Positions 18,600 to 28,116 of a stretch of DNA of 64,000 nt are shown here, one piece after another. Location of the stretch: assembly GCF_042684485.1 (NCBI RefSeq), contig NZ_JBHULM010000011.1, forward strand, positions 186,001 through 250,000, given 5' to 3'. Position 1 is the first letter of the stretch. Each line of letters starts with the position of its first letter. The notes under the pieces were generated by a model that did no database searches, was not told the origin of the DNA, and saw nothing but the letters and a program-made list of their open reading frames with translations. The translations under genes and the position numbers were made by a program. Origin of the DNA: Oceanihabitans gracilariae (GTDB taxonomy: Bacteria > Bacteroidota > Bacteroidia > Flavobacteriales > Flavobacteriaceae).

Positions 18600-19796
18600 A
18601 TGCATTACAAATCGTCCATTTTATTGCTTTTACTAGCCGTTTTTTTAACGGCCTGTGCTGCGCATAAACAAGAAACGGTTGTGGTAAAACAGAAATTACC
18701 AGACTTTTCTTGGGATACAATGCCCTTGTATATGCATTTGCGTAAATCAACGGCCTTCAACAGAAAGGAACTGAAATACCTTTCAAAATTCCCGTTAATT
18801 ACCTTTGAAAAAACAACAGGAAGTAAAACTTACGGATCTGCAGAAAAAGGAACGCTAAAAGCAGCCAAAGCGGTAAAAAAAATAAATCCGGAAGCCACTA
18901 TATTATACTATAAAAACGTAGTCGTTAATTGGGGCGGTTATAAGGAAGACAAAGCCTTTTTAAAACAACATCCCGACGCGTTATTGGTAAACAAAAACGG
19001 TAAAAAAGCTTTAATGCCTAATAAGAGAACGGGCTTTTTTGATATCTCTAAAGATTATGTTCGTGCGTATTGGTTAAATCATGTAAAAAATAGCACTGAA
19101 AACCCATATATTGACGGGGTGTTTCTAGATGCTAATATTAAAGTTTTAGTGCCTACGTTCTTTAGTAATCGTGTTGGTGAAGCCAAACAACAAGCTATTG
19201 AATCGGGTTACTTAAGGATGATGTCCGATCTAAATACCCAATTAGGAAAGGACAACTTACTGCTTGCGAATATGCTTCGTGTACGTCCCGAGTTTAAAGA
19301 TTCAGGCAAAGACTATATGAAATTCTTTGATGGCTCTTATATTGAAGGCTTTGAGCATGAGAGTTTTGGCATGACTTATGAAGATTATCTTGCTAAAGGT
19401 ATTGAAGCGGTTCAGAAATCAGCTCGAGAAGGTAAAGTTATTGCCATGTCTCTTGGCATAGGGAAAGCTTTAGAGAACGAAAATGTAGGTATGGATGATG
19501 TTAGAGCACGCTTAACCAAACATGAGAATGGTGATGATGACCTTAGTAAACGTATTGATTATCTATTGGCCATTTTTCTAGTTTGTGCCGAAAAATACAG
19601 TTACGTTTATCCTCATGATGGTTATGATGTTAACAGGTCTGCTATCTGGTTAAAAACCTTTCCGCAGTACAATAAAAAATTAGGAGCACCAAAAGGCTAT
19701 GCGCAACGCGACGGCTATATTTACACACGCGCTTTTGAACACCTAGATGTTTGGCTCGATATTAAAAACCAAACCGCTCAATTACACTGGAAATAA
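18600..19796 (+). CDS. Putative TIM-barrel glycoside hydrolase, paralogue B, lipoprotein
   Basis: A 398-residue member of the same unassigned family as 10674 and 33730. The lipobox LTAC (Cys19) suggests anchoring in a membrane. Shared landmarks are PDFSWDTMPLYMH, KKINPEATILYYKN, the candidate catalytic Asp177 in IDGVFLDA and Glu252 in EGFEHESFG, and the closing AFEHLDVWLDI. Only 21 bp separate it from the upstream GH29 gene, so the two are co-transcribed, exactly as in the leftward operon where the same two families are also adjacent. This repeated pairing suggests the two enzymes work in sequence. Activity is unknown. Confidence 0.7.
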   Translation: MHYKSSILLLLLAVFLTACAAHKQETVVVKQKLPDFSWDTMPLYMHLRKSTAFNRKELKYLSKFPLITFEKTTGSKTYGSAEKGTLKAAKAVKKINPEATILYYKNVVVNWGGYKEDKAFLKQHPDALLVNKNGKKALMPNKRTGFFDISKDYVRAYWLNHVKNSTENPYIDGVFLDANIKVLVPTFFSNRVGEAKQQAIESGYLRMMSDLNTQLGKDNLLLANMLRVRPEFKDSGKDYMKFFDGSYIEGFEHESFGMTYEDYLAKGIEAVQKSAREGKVIAMSLGIGKALENENVGMDDVRARLTKHENGDDDLSKRIDYLLAIFLVCAEKYSYVYPHDGYDVNRSAIWLKTFPQYNKKLGAPKGYAQRDGYIYTRAFEHLDVWLDIKNQTAQLHWK

Positions 19797-19825
19797 ACTA
19801 AAAACTAAATATTTATACATAAAAA

Positions 19826-21697
19826 ATGAAATCACTTTTAACAACGCTTACCATTTTATTGTGTTTTACTAATCATGCCATTAGTCAAAACAAAAGCAGT
19901 ATAGACAAACCTAATATTGTTATCTTTTATGTAGATGATTTAGGTTGGCAAGATTCAGAACTGAATGATTTAGATGAACCCACACCTTGGGAAACACCTA
20001 ATATGGTAGCACTCGCAAAAGAAGGTATTAATTTTACCAATGCCTATTCGCCTGCTCCTACTTGTGCGCCATCAAGAGCAGCAATGCTTTCGGGATTACA
20101 TCCTACTAAAACTGGTGTAACGCACGTGAGTGGCGGAACTGCACCTAAAAGCACTAAACGCTCTAAATATGTAACGCCATTCTACCCTATTGGTTTAATG
20201 CCTGAGAATTTCACCATTGCAGAAGCCTTAAAAATGAATGGTTATACCACAGGTCATGTTGGAAAATGGCACGTTGGAGCGCTTGACATTCAGAAATCAA
20301 CCAAACAAGGTTTCGATTTTGCATACGAATCTAGAGGTGCACACCAAGGGCCTAAGAGAGAAAAGAACCGTGTAAACAATTTTGCAACTCACGATGAAGG
20401 TGATCGTTACCGTTTAAGTGATGAAAAATATCCTCCGTTTACGAAATCATCTCCTAACGGAATTTCTTATCCAAAGGATATGGTGACCGAAAAAGCTCTT
20501 GAATTTATTTCAACAAGTAAAGACGAACCGTTCTTTTTATACCTAGCACATTGGTTGGTACATGCGCCAATTCACACGAAGAACAAGGAATTATTACAAT
20601 ATTACAGTGATAAATTAGGGATTGAAATGCCTACAAAAGATATCCCGATTAAAACAGGAGGCCAAACCAATCCATTTTACGGTTCTATGGTTACCTCTTT
20701 AGATTGGAGTTTAGGACGTATAGTAGATTTATTAAAAACCACCGACGATCCAAGACATCCTGGTAAAAAATTAATTGAAACGACTTATATCATTTTCTCT
20801 TCAGATAACGGAGGTGTTGAAAAAGCCAATGGAGATATCGTTACGGATAACTTCCCGTTAGATCAAGGAAAAAAGTACGCCCAAGAAGGTGGTATTAGAG
20901 TGCCTATGGTAATTGCTGGTCCTCAAATTCCTAAAGGAGAAACTAAAGATGTATTGATTAATCAATTAGACTTTTTTCCAACAGTATTAAACCTTACCAA
21001 CAGTACAGTACCTGAAAAGTACAGTTCAGAGTTTGATGGTTTAGATATTTCTGGGGTTTTATTAGATAATGACAAAGAAGTAGCGGACAAAAACGGAAAC
21101 GCAAGAGAAGATTTATGGTGGCACTTTCCACATAACACGGATTCTCAAATGCAATCTGCGATAAGACATGGTGATTATAAGTTATACAAAAACTTAATTC
21201 CAGGAACCTATGAATTATACCGTTTATACAAAAATGGTAAAAGAGAAGATTTAGAAGAGAAATTTGATATTGCTAAAGACAACCCAAAAGTGGTTAAAGA
21301 TTTAGCGGCAAGATTAGAAAAATATCTAGAGGAATATAATGCACAATTCCCTTATAAGAACCCTTCAAAATTCAAGGCTGAAGAAACTGCGTCTATTCCA
21401 GTAATTGTTAACGATACTTATGATGCTGAATCGCGTAAAGCAACCATCACATTAGAAAAAGGAAAATCTGATGTTGTAGAACCTTATGTTTTAATTCGAA
21501 TTGCGAATAAATCGGCATTAAAAAAGAAAGGAAAACTAAAAAAGCATTCTACAACCTTTATAAAAGTACCTTTAGAAGCGAGCAAAAACAATTTAGAATA
21601 CACCTACACTGTACCTGAAAACATTATGGAATATGGGTTTGTTTTAATTGATGAAAATCAATTTATGGTTCAAAGTGAATTCCGTAGAATCAACTAA
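19826..21697 (+). CDS. S1 sulfatase, GWQD group, CAPSR type
   Basis: A 623-residue exported sulfatase (signal ending AISQ). Key sites: VDDLGWQD, Cys80 in CAPSR, GKWHVGALD and SSDNGGVEKANG. It belongs to a group of five in this window (19826, 21714, 45893, 47958, 56412) defined by DDLGWQD, a DEPxPWETPN-type insertion, DDPRxPG, and a C-terminal beta domain ending with DENxF. The last 100 residues form this extra domain. Next to it lies its closest relative, so the pair is probably a tandem duplication. Confidence 0.92.
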   Translation: MKSLLTTLTILLCFTNHAISQNKSSIDKPNIVIFYVDDLGWQDSELNDLDEPTPWETPNMVALAKEGINFTNAYSPAPTCAPSRAAMLSGLHPTKTGVTHVSGGTAPKSTKRSKYVTPFYPIGLMPENFTIAEALKMNGYTTGHVGKWHVGALDIQKSTKQGFDFAYESRGAHQGPKREKNRVNNFATHDEGDRYRLSDEKYPPFTKSSPNGISYPKDMVTEKALEFISTSKDEPFFLYLAHWLVHAPIHTKNKELLQYYSDKLGIEMPTKDIPIKTGGQTNPFYGSMVTSLDWSLGRIVDLLKTTDDPRHPGKKLIETTYIIFSSDNGGVEKANGDIVTDNFPLDQGKKYAQEGGIRVPMVIAGPQIPKGETKDVLINQLDFFPTVLNLTNSTVPEKYSSEFDGLDISGVLLDNDKEVADKNGNAREDLWWHFPHNTDSQMQSAIRHGDYKLYKNLIPGTYELYRLYKNGKREDLEEKFDIAKDNPKVVKDLAARLEKYLEEYNAQFPYKNPSKFKAEETASIPVIVNDTYDAESRKATITLEKGKSDVVEPYVLIRIANKSALKKKGKLKKHSTTFIKVPLEASKNNLEYTYTVPENIMEYGFVLIDENQFMVQSEFRRIN

Positions 21698-21713
21698 AAA
21701 ATTAAGCTTTAAA

Positions 21714-23594
21714 ATGAAATACAATAAATTAGTCGCAGCCCTAGTTTTTCTAGCGTTCTTTTCCTCAAACTATAGTCACAGTCAGGAAAACGATTTAATA
21801 AAACCGAACATCATCATTTTTTATGCTGATGATTTAGGTTGGCAAGATGTAGAATTAAATGATTTAGATGAGCCTTGTGCATGGGATACTCCAAACATCA
21901 AAGAGTTAGCAAAAGACGCCATTAATTTTACCAATGGCTACTCGCCTGCTCCAACTTGTGCACCTTCACGATGTGCTATTTTAACGGGATTACATCCTGC
22001 AAAAACAGGCATAACGAATGTGAGCGGTGGGAAAATTCCAAAAGCACATAGATCGTCTCAATATATTAGTCCTTATTTCCCAGAAGGTTTAATGCCTGAA
22101 CATTTCACTATTGCGGAAGCTTTAAAAATGAACGGTTATAAAACAGGACACGTGGGAAAATGGCATGCAGGACACTTACAAATTCAAAGTTCTACCAATC
22201 AAGGTTTCGATTTTGCGCACGAATCTCGTGGTGCACACCAAGGCCCAAAAGGTAAAAACAACAGAACCAATTTTTTTGCCACGCATGATGAAGACGACAA
22301 ATACCAATTAAGTGAAGAGAAATACTTTCCTTTTACTGAGGCATCGCCTAATGGTATTTCGTATCCTAAAGATGCGGTTACTGAAAACGCGCTTCAATTT
22401 ATTAAAGACAATAAAGAAGAACCGTTCTTTTTATACCTCGCACACTGGATGGTACATTACCCAATTCACACTAAAAACCGTGAATTATTACAATATTATT
22501 GCGATAAATTAGGCGTAGATTTCCCAATCGAAGATGTTCCCATGACTTCAGGAGGCCAAACCAATCCTTATTTTGGAGCGATGGTAACTACCTTAGACTG
22601 GAGTTTAGGACGTGTGGTAGATTTATTAAAAACCACAGACGACCCAAGGAATCCTGGTAAGAAATTATACGAGACCACTTATATCTTTTTCTCTTCGGAT
22701 AACGGAGGAGCTGAACAGCGTAAAACAGAAATCATGTCTGATAACGCGCCTTTAGATAAAGGTAAAAAATACACCGAAGAAGGTGGTATTAGAGTGCCAA
22801 TGCTTATTTCTGGTCCAAACATTGCCAAAGGACAAACACAGGATATGTTAATCAATCAGTTAGATTATTTTCCAACCATATTAAATCTTACCAACAGCCA
22901 AATCCCTTCAGAATACAGTTCTGATTTTGATGGTTTAGATATTTCAAACGTTCTATTAGAAGGAAAAAGCGAAGTCAAAGATAACGACGGAAACGTTAGA
23001 GAAGATTTATGGTGGCACTATCCTTATGGTCTTGAGCATCAAAACCAATCGGCTATACGCTCTGGAGATTATAAATTGTATAAGAAATTTATGACTGGTG
23101 AATATCTGTTATATCGCTTATATAAAAATGGCAAACGTCACGATTTAGAAGAGCAACACAATATTGCTAAAGACGAGCCAAAAATCGCAAAAGCCTTATC
23201 TGAAAAATTAGAACAATACATCAAAGATTACGATGCTAAGTTGCCGTATAAGGAGCCTTCAAAATTTAAAAGTGATAAGCATGTTGCTGCTATTCCTGTG
23301 ATTGCAACGAATACCTTTAACGCAGCATCTCGTAAAGTAACAGCACAATTAGAACAAGGCAAATCTAATGTGATTGAAAGCTATGCGCTTGTAAAAATTT
23401 CAGATCCTGTTAAGAGAACAAACAAAGGCAAGAAGAAAAAAGTAAGGTCTACCTACTTAAAAGTCCCTGTAAATATTAGCAATAATGGTTTAGAATTCAG
23501 CTATTCCGTTCCGGAAGAGGCTATAGAATACGGACTCATTTTAATTGATGAAAACCGTTTTATGGTAAAAAGTGAGTTTCAAAAAGTTAAATAA
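21714..23594 (+). CDS. S1 sulfatase, GWQD group, tandem copy
   Basis: A 626-residue sulfatase closely matching the one at 19826 along its whole length, including the AHWxVHxPIHTKN segment and the GKxKKxxxTxxKVP stretch in the C-terminal domain. Sites: ADDLGWQD, Cys82 in CAPSR, GKWHAGHLQ, SSDNGGAEQRK. The ATG at 21714 (MKYNKLVAAL) is preferred because it opens a normal signal peptide; an ATG at 21648 would overlap the upstream gene. Differences cluster after the active-site His (VGALD against AGHLQ), which may alter the sulfate position recognised. Confidence 0.92.
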   Translation: MKYNKLVAALVFLAFFSSNYSHSQENDLIKPNIIIFYADDLGWQDVELNDLDEPCAWDTPNIKELAKDAINFTNGYSPAPTCAPSRCAILTGLHPAKTGITNVSGGKIPKAHRSSQYISPYFPEGLMPEHFTIAEALKMNGYKTGHVGKWHAGHLQIQSSTNQGFDFAHESRGAHQGPKGKNNRTNFFATHDEDDKYQLSEEKYFPFTEASPNGISYPKDAVTENALQFIKDNKEEPFFLYLAHWMVHYPIHTKNRELLQYYCDKLGVDFPIEDVPMTSGGQTNPYFGAMVTTLDWSLGRVVDLLKTTDDPRNPGKKLYETTYIFFSSDNGGAEQRKTEIMSDNAPLDKGKKYTEEGGIRVPMLISGPNIAKGQTQDMLINQLDYFPTILNLTNSQIPSEYSSDFDGLDISNVLLEGKSEVKDNDGNVREDLWWHYPYGLEHQNQSAIRSGDYKLYKKFMTGEYLLYRLYKNGKRHDLEEQHNIAKDEPKIAKALSEKLEQYIKDYDAKLPYKEPSKFKSDKHVAAIPVIATNTFNAASRKVTAQLEQGKSNVIESYALVKISDPVKRTNKGKKKKVRSTYLKVPVNISNNGLEFSYSVPEEAIEYGLILIDENRFMVKSEFQKVK

Positions 23595-23607
23595 TTAAGT
23601 GTTGAAG

Positions 23608-25116
23608 ATGAAAATAGGAATCATAAAATATAGCGTTATATGCTGTTGCTTGTGTTTCCTATTTTTTATTCAAACCACTAATGGGCAAACGTTTTCTAAA
23701 GTTTTAAAAAACAGCAGACCCAACATCATCTTCGTAATGACCGATGATCAAGGTATGGGCGATTTGTCTTGTATGGGAAATGAAGTCGTAAAAACCCCAA
23801 ACATTGATGCGTTTTATCAAAAATCAACACGTTTTACAGAATATCATGTAAGTCCTACTTGTGCACCAACACGAGCTGCAATTATGAGTGGTCGACACGA
23901 ATTTAGAGTTGGCGTCACCCACACTATTTTAGAACGAGAACGTATGGCTTTAGATGTATACACGCTTCCTGAAGCCTTGCAATCTGCAGGCTATAAAACC
24001 GGATTATTTGGTAAATGGCATTTGGGAGATGCTGAAGACTATTTGCCACAAAATAGGGGTTTCAACGAAGTGTTGATGCATGGAGGTGGTGGAATTGGTC
24101 AAGTAAATCTTGGAGATTTCCCACCGAATAAAGACAATGTGTATTTTGATAATGTTTTGCTTCATAATGAAACCATTGTAAAAACTAAAGGCTTTTGTAC
24201 AGATGTGTTTTTTGATGCCGCTATGGCTTGGCTCAAAGAGAACATAGATAAACAACAACAGTATTTCACCTATGTTTCTTTAAATGCACCACATGCTCCT
24301 CTGGTGGCACCTGAAAATTATAAAAAACGCTTTCTAGAGTTAGGCTATGATGAAGGCACTGCGAGTAGATATGGCATGATTGAAAACATCGATGATAACT
24401 TCGGAAGGTTGATGAGCAAGCTTGAAGAGTGGAATGTTTTAGAAAACACCCTAGTTATTTTTACGACAGATAATGGCGCCACACATTTAAGAGGCACTTT
24501 AAATGGCGAAAAGATAAAACATTTTAATGCCAACCTTAAAGGTGGGAAAAACTCACCAAATGAAGGTGGTAATCATGTTCCTTTTTTTATGTATTGGAAA
24601 GGTGTTTTAACGGAAGGCAAAGACATCAATCAGCTTACCGCTCATATTGATTTATATCCAACGTTTGCAGAATTAGTAGGAGCGAAATTACCAGAAGATA
24701 TGAAAGATTTAGAAGGTTTATCTTTAATTCCTTTATTAGAAAACACAGCAATAAATTGGGAAGATCGCTTATTATTTACACATTGCGGACGCTGGAAAAC
24801 AGGTATGGTAAACACGGCTAAATTCACTAAAATGGCGATTAGAAGCCAAAAATGGCGCTTTGTGAATAATACCGAATTGTATGATATCATTAACGATCCT
24901 GGAGAGCGTCATAATGTAGCAGCAGAACATCCAGATGTGATTGCAAAATTTCAAGAACCTTATAATGAATGGTGGTCCAATTCTATTCCTTTGATGATAA
25001 ATGAAAATAGAAAAAGAGTAAAGGAACAACCACTTCACACAAAATATTATAAACAACTAGAAGCAGAAGGAATTCCAAATTGGAATCCAGAAGATGCAAT
25101 TACAGAAAAAAACTAG
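23608..25116 (+). CDS. S1 sulfatase, CAPTR type
   Basis: A 502-residue exported sulfatase with Cys85 in CAPTR, TDDQGMGDL, GKWHLGDAED and TTDNGATHLRG. The ATG at 23608 is preferred over a GTG at 23599. The hydrophobic, Cys-rich signal (VICCCLCFLFFI) ends near TNGQ. The HGGGGIGQ segment followed by FTYVSLNAPHAP groups it with the sulfatase at 5813, but it lacks the extra C-terminal domain of that protein. Last gene of the rightward GH29 operon; a 181-bp gap with a weaker candidate promoter follows. Confidence 0.92.
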   Translation: MKIGIIKYSVICCCLCFLFFIQTTNGQTFSKVLKNSRPNIIFVMTDDQGMGDLSCMGNEVVKTPNIDAFYQKSTRFTEYHVSPTCAPTRAAIMSGRHEFRVGVTHTILERERMALDVYTLPEALQSAGYKTGLFGKWHLGDAEDYLPQNRGFNEVLMHGGGGIGQVNLGDFPPNKDNVYFDNVLLHNETIVKTKGFCTDVFFDAAMAWLKENIDKQQQYFTYVSLNAPHAPLVAPENYKKRFLELGYDEGTASRYGMIENIDDNFGRLMSKLEEWNVLENTLVIFTTDNGATHLRGTLNGEKIKHFNANLKGGKNSPNEGGNHVPFFMYWKGVLTEGKDINQLTAHIDLYPTFAELVGAKLPEDMKDLEGLSLIPLLENTAINWEDRLLFTHCGRWKTGMVNTAKFTKMAIRSQKWRFVNNTELYDIINDPGERHNVAAEHPDVIAKFQEPYNEWWSNSIPLMINENRKRVKEQPLHTKYYKQLEAEGIPNWNPEDAITEKN

Positions 25117-25185
25117 AAAACAACATGTAATAATTTCGAATATATCTAAAGCAGTTTAAATTATTTAAATAAGACATATTTTAGA

Positions 25186-25246
25186 TTGAATTAGATATGA
25201 CATTTTGATAAAAGAAACTGCAAATTAGTAACCTTAAAAACTTTTA
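25186..25246 (+). promoter_or_regulatory. Tentative regulon element for the 25298 operon
   Basis: A good proximal half-site GATAAAAGAAA (core ends 25214) is 25 bp before AACTTTTA (25239-25246), the geometry of the locus. The distal half is weak: GAATTAGATA is shifted by one base, giving 20 rather than 21 bp. It is offered as a degenerate member only. Confidence 0.35.
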
Positions 25247-25297
25247 TTTCGCAGCAAAGCGATATGGATTTATAAAGCATTTACCAATTACAAAATC

Positions 25298-26482
25298 ATG
25301 ACTGAAACTATAAACAACAATTTTTCTAAAGATCTTAACTTTCTAAAAGCGCATACCAACATCATTGTGTTGCAAGAAGGCGAAAGTGCATTAGCTATTG
25401 CACCACAATTTCAAGGGCGTGTAATGACCAGTACAACCAACATATCAGAAGGTGCTAGTTTTGGTTGGATTAACAAAAAAGTCATTGAAGCTGGTTTTTT
25501 ACCAGAAGAAGAACGTAAAGGCCGTTTAGAAAATCAGATTTATGTGTTTGGAGGCGAAGAACGCTTTTGGTTAGGTCCTGAAGGTGGACAGTTTTCACTC
25601 TTCTTTAAGCCAGAAGATAATTTCGATTTTTCAAATTGGAAAACACCTGCTGTTATAGATACCGAAGCATTTACCTTAGTGTCGAAAACGAATAACACGG
25701 CAATGTTTGAACACCAATGCGAATTAATAAACAAAAGTGGCACCATTTTTAAAATGGGCATTGGACGTTCTATTTCTATTTTGAATAAAGCGTCAATACA
25801 AAACATTCTTAATAAAACATTTTCAGACAACATTGCCTTTGTTGGCTATCAAACCAACAATCAAATTACAAATATTGGAAAAAAACCATGGCTACCAGAA
25901 ACAGGATTACCTTCTATTTGGCTATTAGGTATGTATAAGCCCTCGCCAGAAACCACCATGGTAATTCCTTTTAAAGCTGGTGAAGATGATGATTTAGGTC
26001 CAAAGGTAAACGACTCCTATTTTGGTAAAGTTCCTGAAGCTTATTTAGAAGTCAACAATGACGTGTTATACTTTAAAGGTGATGGAACCAAACGCAGTAA
26101 AATTGGTATCAACTCAAAACGTTCAAAAGGTATTTCCGGAAGTTATGATGCTGTAGGGAAAGTTTTAACCTTAGTAACGTATAATGCACAAGATGCTACT
26201 AACGGTTACGTAAATTCGGCTTGGGAATATCAAGAAGAACCGTATGCAGGTGATGTGATAAATGCCTATAACGATGGCGCACCAGAACCAGGCGTTGCAC
26301 CTATGGGACCATTTTATGAATTGGAAAGCTCATCCCCTGCCGCTGCCTTAAAACCGAATGAAACAATGGTTCATATTCAAACCACCATTCATTTACAAGG
26401 TGATGAAGACGAACTCAGTGCTATTGCTGAAACCACTTTAGGTGTAAGTGTAGATGCTATTTTAAAATCGCTAGAAGGATGA
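25298..26482 (+). CDS. Uncharacterised cytoplasmic protein (DUF6786-like)
   Basis: A 394-residue protein without signal peptide, unlike almost every other gene in the locus. The sequence looks all-beta, with VLQEGESALAIAPQFQGRVMTST near the start and YVFGGEERFWLGPEGGQFSLFF, and brings to mind DUF6786 proteins with a mutarotase-like fold; this name is from memory and uncertain. Its stop codon overlaps the start of the next sulfatase (ATGA at 26479-26482), so translation is coupled. A cytoplasmic beta-sandwich protein in a sugar locus could handle the imported monosaccharide, for example as an epimerase, but no catalytic residue is identified. Confidence 0.5.
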   Translation: MTETINNNFSKDLNFLKAHTNIIVLQEGESALAIAPQFQGRVMTSTTNISEGASFGWINKKVIEAGFLPEEERKGRLENQIYVFGGEERFWLGPEGGQFSLFFKPEDNFDFSNWKTPAVIDTEAFTLVSKTNNTAMFEHQCELINKSGTIFKMGIGRSISILNKASIQNILNKTFSDNIAFVGYQTNNQITNIGKKPWLPETGLPSIWLLGMYKPSPETTMVIPFKAGEDDDLGPKVNDSYFGKVPEAYLEVNNDVLYFKGDGTKRSKIGINSKRSKGISGSYDAVGKVLTLVTYNAQDATNGYVNSAWEYQEEPYAGDVINAYNDGAPEPGVAPMGPFYELESSSPAAALKPNETMVHIQTTIHLQGDEDELSAIAETTLGVSVDAILKSLEG

Positions 26483-28089
26483 AAAACAACAAACTATTTA
26501 AAGTTTTTTCGGTAAGTCTATCGCTTTTAGGCTTACTCGTTCTGTTTTCTAGTTTTATTCCAAAGGACACTATAGAAAAACCGAAAACTAAACAGCCAAA
26601 CATCATCTACATTCTAGCTGATGATTTAGGCATTGGCGATCTTAGTATTTACAATGAAAACAGCAAAATACAAACACCGCATTTAGACCAAATGGCTAAA
26701 GAAGGGATGCGATTTACCGATGCACATACCTCATCTGCAGTTTGTACACCAACACGTTACGGCATTTTAACCGGACGCTATAATTGGAGAACCCCTTTAA
26801 AGGAATTTGTGACTTGGGGGAACTCACCGAGTTTAATTCAGAACAACAGATTAACCGTTGCGCAACTGCTCAAAAATCAAGGCTATAAAACGGCTAATAT
26901 TGGGAAATGGCATTTGGGTTTAAACTGGAGCATGAAAAATAATAGTCCAGAATTTAATCATTATTCAGAACGTTCGGACCGTTTAAATTTTAAGGATATC
27001 GATTATAGCCAACCCTTAAAATTCGGCCCTTTAGATATGGGATTTGATTATTCGTTTATGATTTCAGCATCTTTAAATATGCCTCCTTATGTGTATTTAG
27101 AAAATGACAAGGCCACGATGCTACCAACGGATAAAACCGAAAGAAACAGAAAAATATATCCGTTTAGTAGCTGGATAAAAGGAGACATTGCAGACGATTT
27201 TAAACACGAGGAAGTTTTACCTAAAATAGTGGACAAATCCATTTCATTCATAAAGGAAAATGCCAACAAAGACCAACCATTTTTTATGTACATTCCTTTG
27301 CCTTCACCTCATAATCCTGTGCTTCCTATTGCACCATGGAAAGGTCAAAGTGAGATTGGTAGTCCTTATGCCGATTTTGTAATGATGATTGACGATTTAA
27401 TGGGTACTATTTTTGAAACCCTAAAAGCACAAGGTATTGACGATAATACCTTAGTTGTTTTTACTAGTGATAATGGCTTTGCCACTACCAACGATTTAAA
27501 AACCTTGCGACAAAAAAAACACAGTCCAAGTTATGTGTATAGTGGTTACAAAGGCAGTTATTTAGAAGGTGGTCACAGAGTCCCATTTCTAGTAAAATGG
27601 CCGGGAAAAATTAAACCCAATTCCATTTCTGTTGCTACCATATGTACTACAGACTTTATGGCAACCTGTGCCGATATCGTGGATTATGAGTTTAAAGACA
27701 ATGAAGCCGAAGATAGTTTTAGCATGTTGCCTTTACTGACCAATGAAGGCACTTATTTAAGAGACGCTACAATTCATCATGATAAATATGGTGTTTTTGC
27801 TATTCGGAAAGGCGACTGGAAACTTGTTATGGCGCCTAATTCTGGCATTATGGCTTCCGGAAAAACTAAGATTCATAAAGATGTTCATTCAGAAGCACTA
27901 CTTTATAACCTAAAAGAAGACATTAAAGAAAAAAATAATGTGGCAGATCAATATCCTGAAAAAGTGAAGGAACTAAAGACCATTCTCATTAAACAAATTA
28001 GAGATGGCAGAAGTACCCCTGGAAAAATTCAAGAAAACGATGCTATACCTGGCGAATGGCCGCAAGCCGCATTTGCCTTTGAAAACTAA
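26479..28089 (+). CDS. S1 sulfatase, CTPTRY type
   Basis: A 536-residue exported sulfatase with Cys89 in CTPTRYGILTGRYNWR, ADDLGIGDL, GKWHLGLNW and TSDNGFATTND. It has the CxPxRYG/GRYxWR pattern shared with 9124, 28117 and 32211, and like 28117 an ASLxxPPYVYLEND insertion after the active-site His. The N-terminal hydrophobic segment (LSLLGLLVLFSSFIP) serves as signal peptide or anchor. Start overlaps the preceding gene by 4 bp. Confidence 0.91.
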   Translation: MKNNKLFKVFSVSLSLLGLLVLFSSFIPKDTIEKPKTKQPNIIYILADDLGIGDLSIYNENSKIQTPHLDQMAKEGMRFTDAHTSSAVCTPTRYGILTGRYNWRTPLKEFVTWGNSPSLIQNNRLTVAQLLKNQGYKTANIGKWHLGLNWSMKNNSPEFNHYSERSDRLNFKDIDYSQPLKFGPLDMGFDYSFMISASLNMPPYVYLENDKATMLPTDKTERNRKIYPFSSWIKGDIADDFKHEEVLPKIVDKSISFIKENANKDQPFFMYIPLPSPHNPVLPIAPWKGQSEIGSPYADFVMMIDDLMGTIFETLKAQGIDDNTLVVFTSDNGFATTNDLKTLRQKKHSPSYVYSGYKGSYLEGGHRVPFLVKWPGKIKPNSISVATICTTDFMATCADIVDYEFKDNEAEDSFSMLPLLTNEGTYLRDATIHHDKYGVFAIRKGDWKLVMAPNSGIMASGKTKIHKDVHSEALLYNLKEDIKEKNNVADQYPEKVKELKTILIKQIRDGRSTPGKIQENDAIPGEWPQAAFAFEN

Positions 28090-28116
28090 TTTCAATTAAA
28101 TTAACCCATAAAGACT

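Noticed and set aside
23599..23607. GTG start for the 23608 sulfatase
   Set aside because: It adds only three residues before an ATG that begins a normal signal peptide.
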